Source: an uncultured Lachnospiraceae bacterium
GTDB lineage: Bacteria; Bacillota; Clostridia; Lachnospirales; Lachnospiraceae
DNA: 5,765 bases
Direction: 5' to 3'
NCBI GenBank assembly: GCA_902772565.1
Contig: CACYBJ010000264.1
Location: 1 to 5,765, forward strand
The stretch's first letter is position 1; each line of letters starts with the position of its first letter. This document shows positions 5,572 to 5,765 of the stretch, in pieces. The notes under the pieces are model-generated. The model saw nothing but the letters and a program-made list of their open reading frames with translations. It searched no databases and was not told the origin of the DNA. The position numbers were made by a program, and so were the translations under genes.

Positions 5572-5765
5572 ATGCGTAAAGACATCAGAAATATCAACTT
5601 TGAGAACTACGAATACTGCTACGACAAAGAAGTGTCCGAATGCGAGGGCATCGGCGTCGTTTTAAGACATAAAAAGAGCGGGGCAAGAATCTGCCTTGTT
5701 TCCTGCGATGATGAAAACAAAGTTTTTTTCATTGCTTTCAGAACCACTCCCACGGATTCCACAGG
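5572..5765 (+). CDS. M16C metalloprotease, presequence-protease (PreP/Cym1)-like, N-terminal part
   Basis: Only the first 64 codons are present; the frame is open to the window end. GGAGG (5562-5566) lies 5 nt before the ATG. The fragment shows the N-terminal strand pattern of the family: a GIGVVLRHKKSGARI block (residues 26-40) followed by DDENKVFFIAFRTTPTDST (46-64), which in family members runs into the inverted zinc motif HxxEH. That motif would fall just beyond the window, so catalytic competence cannot be checked here. Full-length members are about 950-1000 residues and degrade short unfolded peptides inside a closed chamber. There is no signal peptide, so a cytoplasmic role is expected. 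It diverges from csp and appears to be transcribed alone. Confidence 0.88.
   Translation, partial: MRKDIRNINFENYEYCYDKEVSECEGIGVVLRHKKSGARICLVSCDDENKVFFIAFRTTPTDST

Overview
The window looks like chromosomal DNA of a low-to-mid GC Gram-positive anaerobe of the Clostridia, most like a Lachnospiraceae relative. This rests on protein style rather than any search: a secreted glucosaminidase with SH3b, Ig-like and CWB2 wall-anchoring domains, an S66 (MccF/LdcA-type) peptidase, a CspA/CspB-type cold shock protein, an M16C presequence-protease-like gene, strong GGAGG/AGAGG ribosome binding sites, TTG starts, and sigma-A promoters, some with extended -10 elements.

Layout. 1-70: three small hairpins; the last is an intrinsic terminator on the + strand, probably for a gene or RNA that lies left of the window. 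115-990 (-): a membrane-anchored extracellular protein with a low-complexity linker and a carbohydrate-binding-module-like beta-sandwich, driven by a good promoter at 1026-1054. 991-1187: a divergent promoter region. 1188-2246 (+): an S66 LD-carboxypeptidase/MccF-like serine peptidase with a TTG start. 2336-5098 (+): a 920-residue secreted modular N-acetylglucosaminidase with three C-terminal CWB2 repeats, again best read with a TTG start. 5111-5145: a bidirectional terminator shared by convergent genes. 5162-5362 (-): a cold shock protein with a structured leader of about 60 nt. 5363-5571: a second divergent promoter region. 5572-5765 (+): the first 64 codons of an M16C (PreP/Cym1-like) metalloprotease, cut by the window end.

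How the genes may work together. The S66 peptidase and the wall-anchored glucosaminidase are codirectional, 89 nt apart, with no clear promoter or terminator between them. One would cut glycan strands outside the cell and the other would act on muropeptides inside, so a peptidoglycan turnover/recycling unit is a reasonable inference. The divergent CBM-like surface protein is also exported, so the left half reads as a cell-envelope locus. The cold shock and M16C genes on the right look like independent housekeeping units. I found no CRISPR, insertion sequence, tRNA, rRNA, prophage or defence module. The most interesting points are the modular architecture of the glucosaminidase, the two consecutive TTG starts, the solitary anchored CBM-like protein and the hairpin in the csp leader. 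I do not see strong evidence of a wholly new system.
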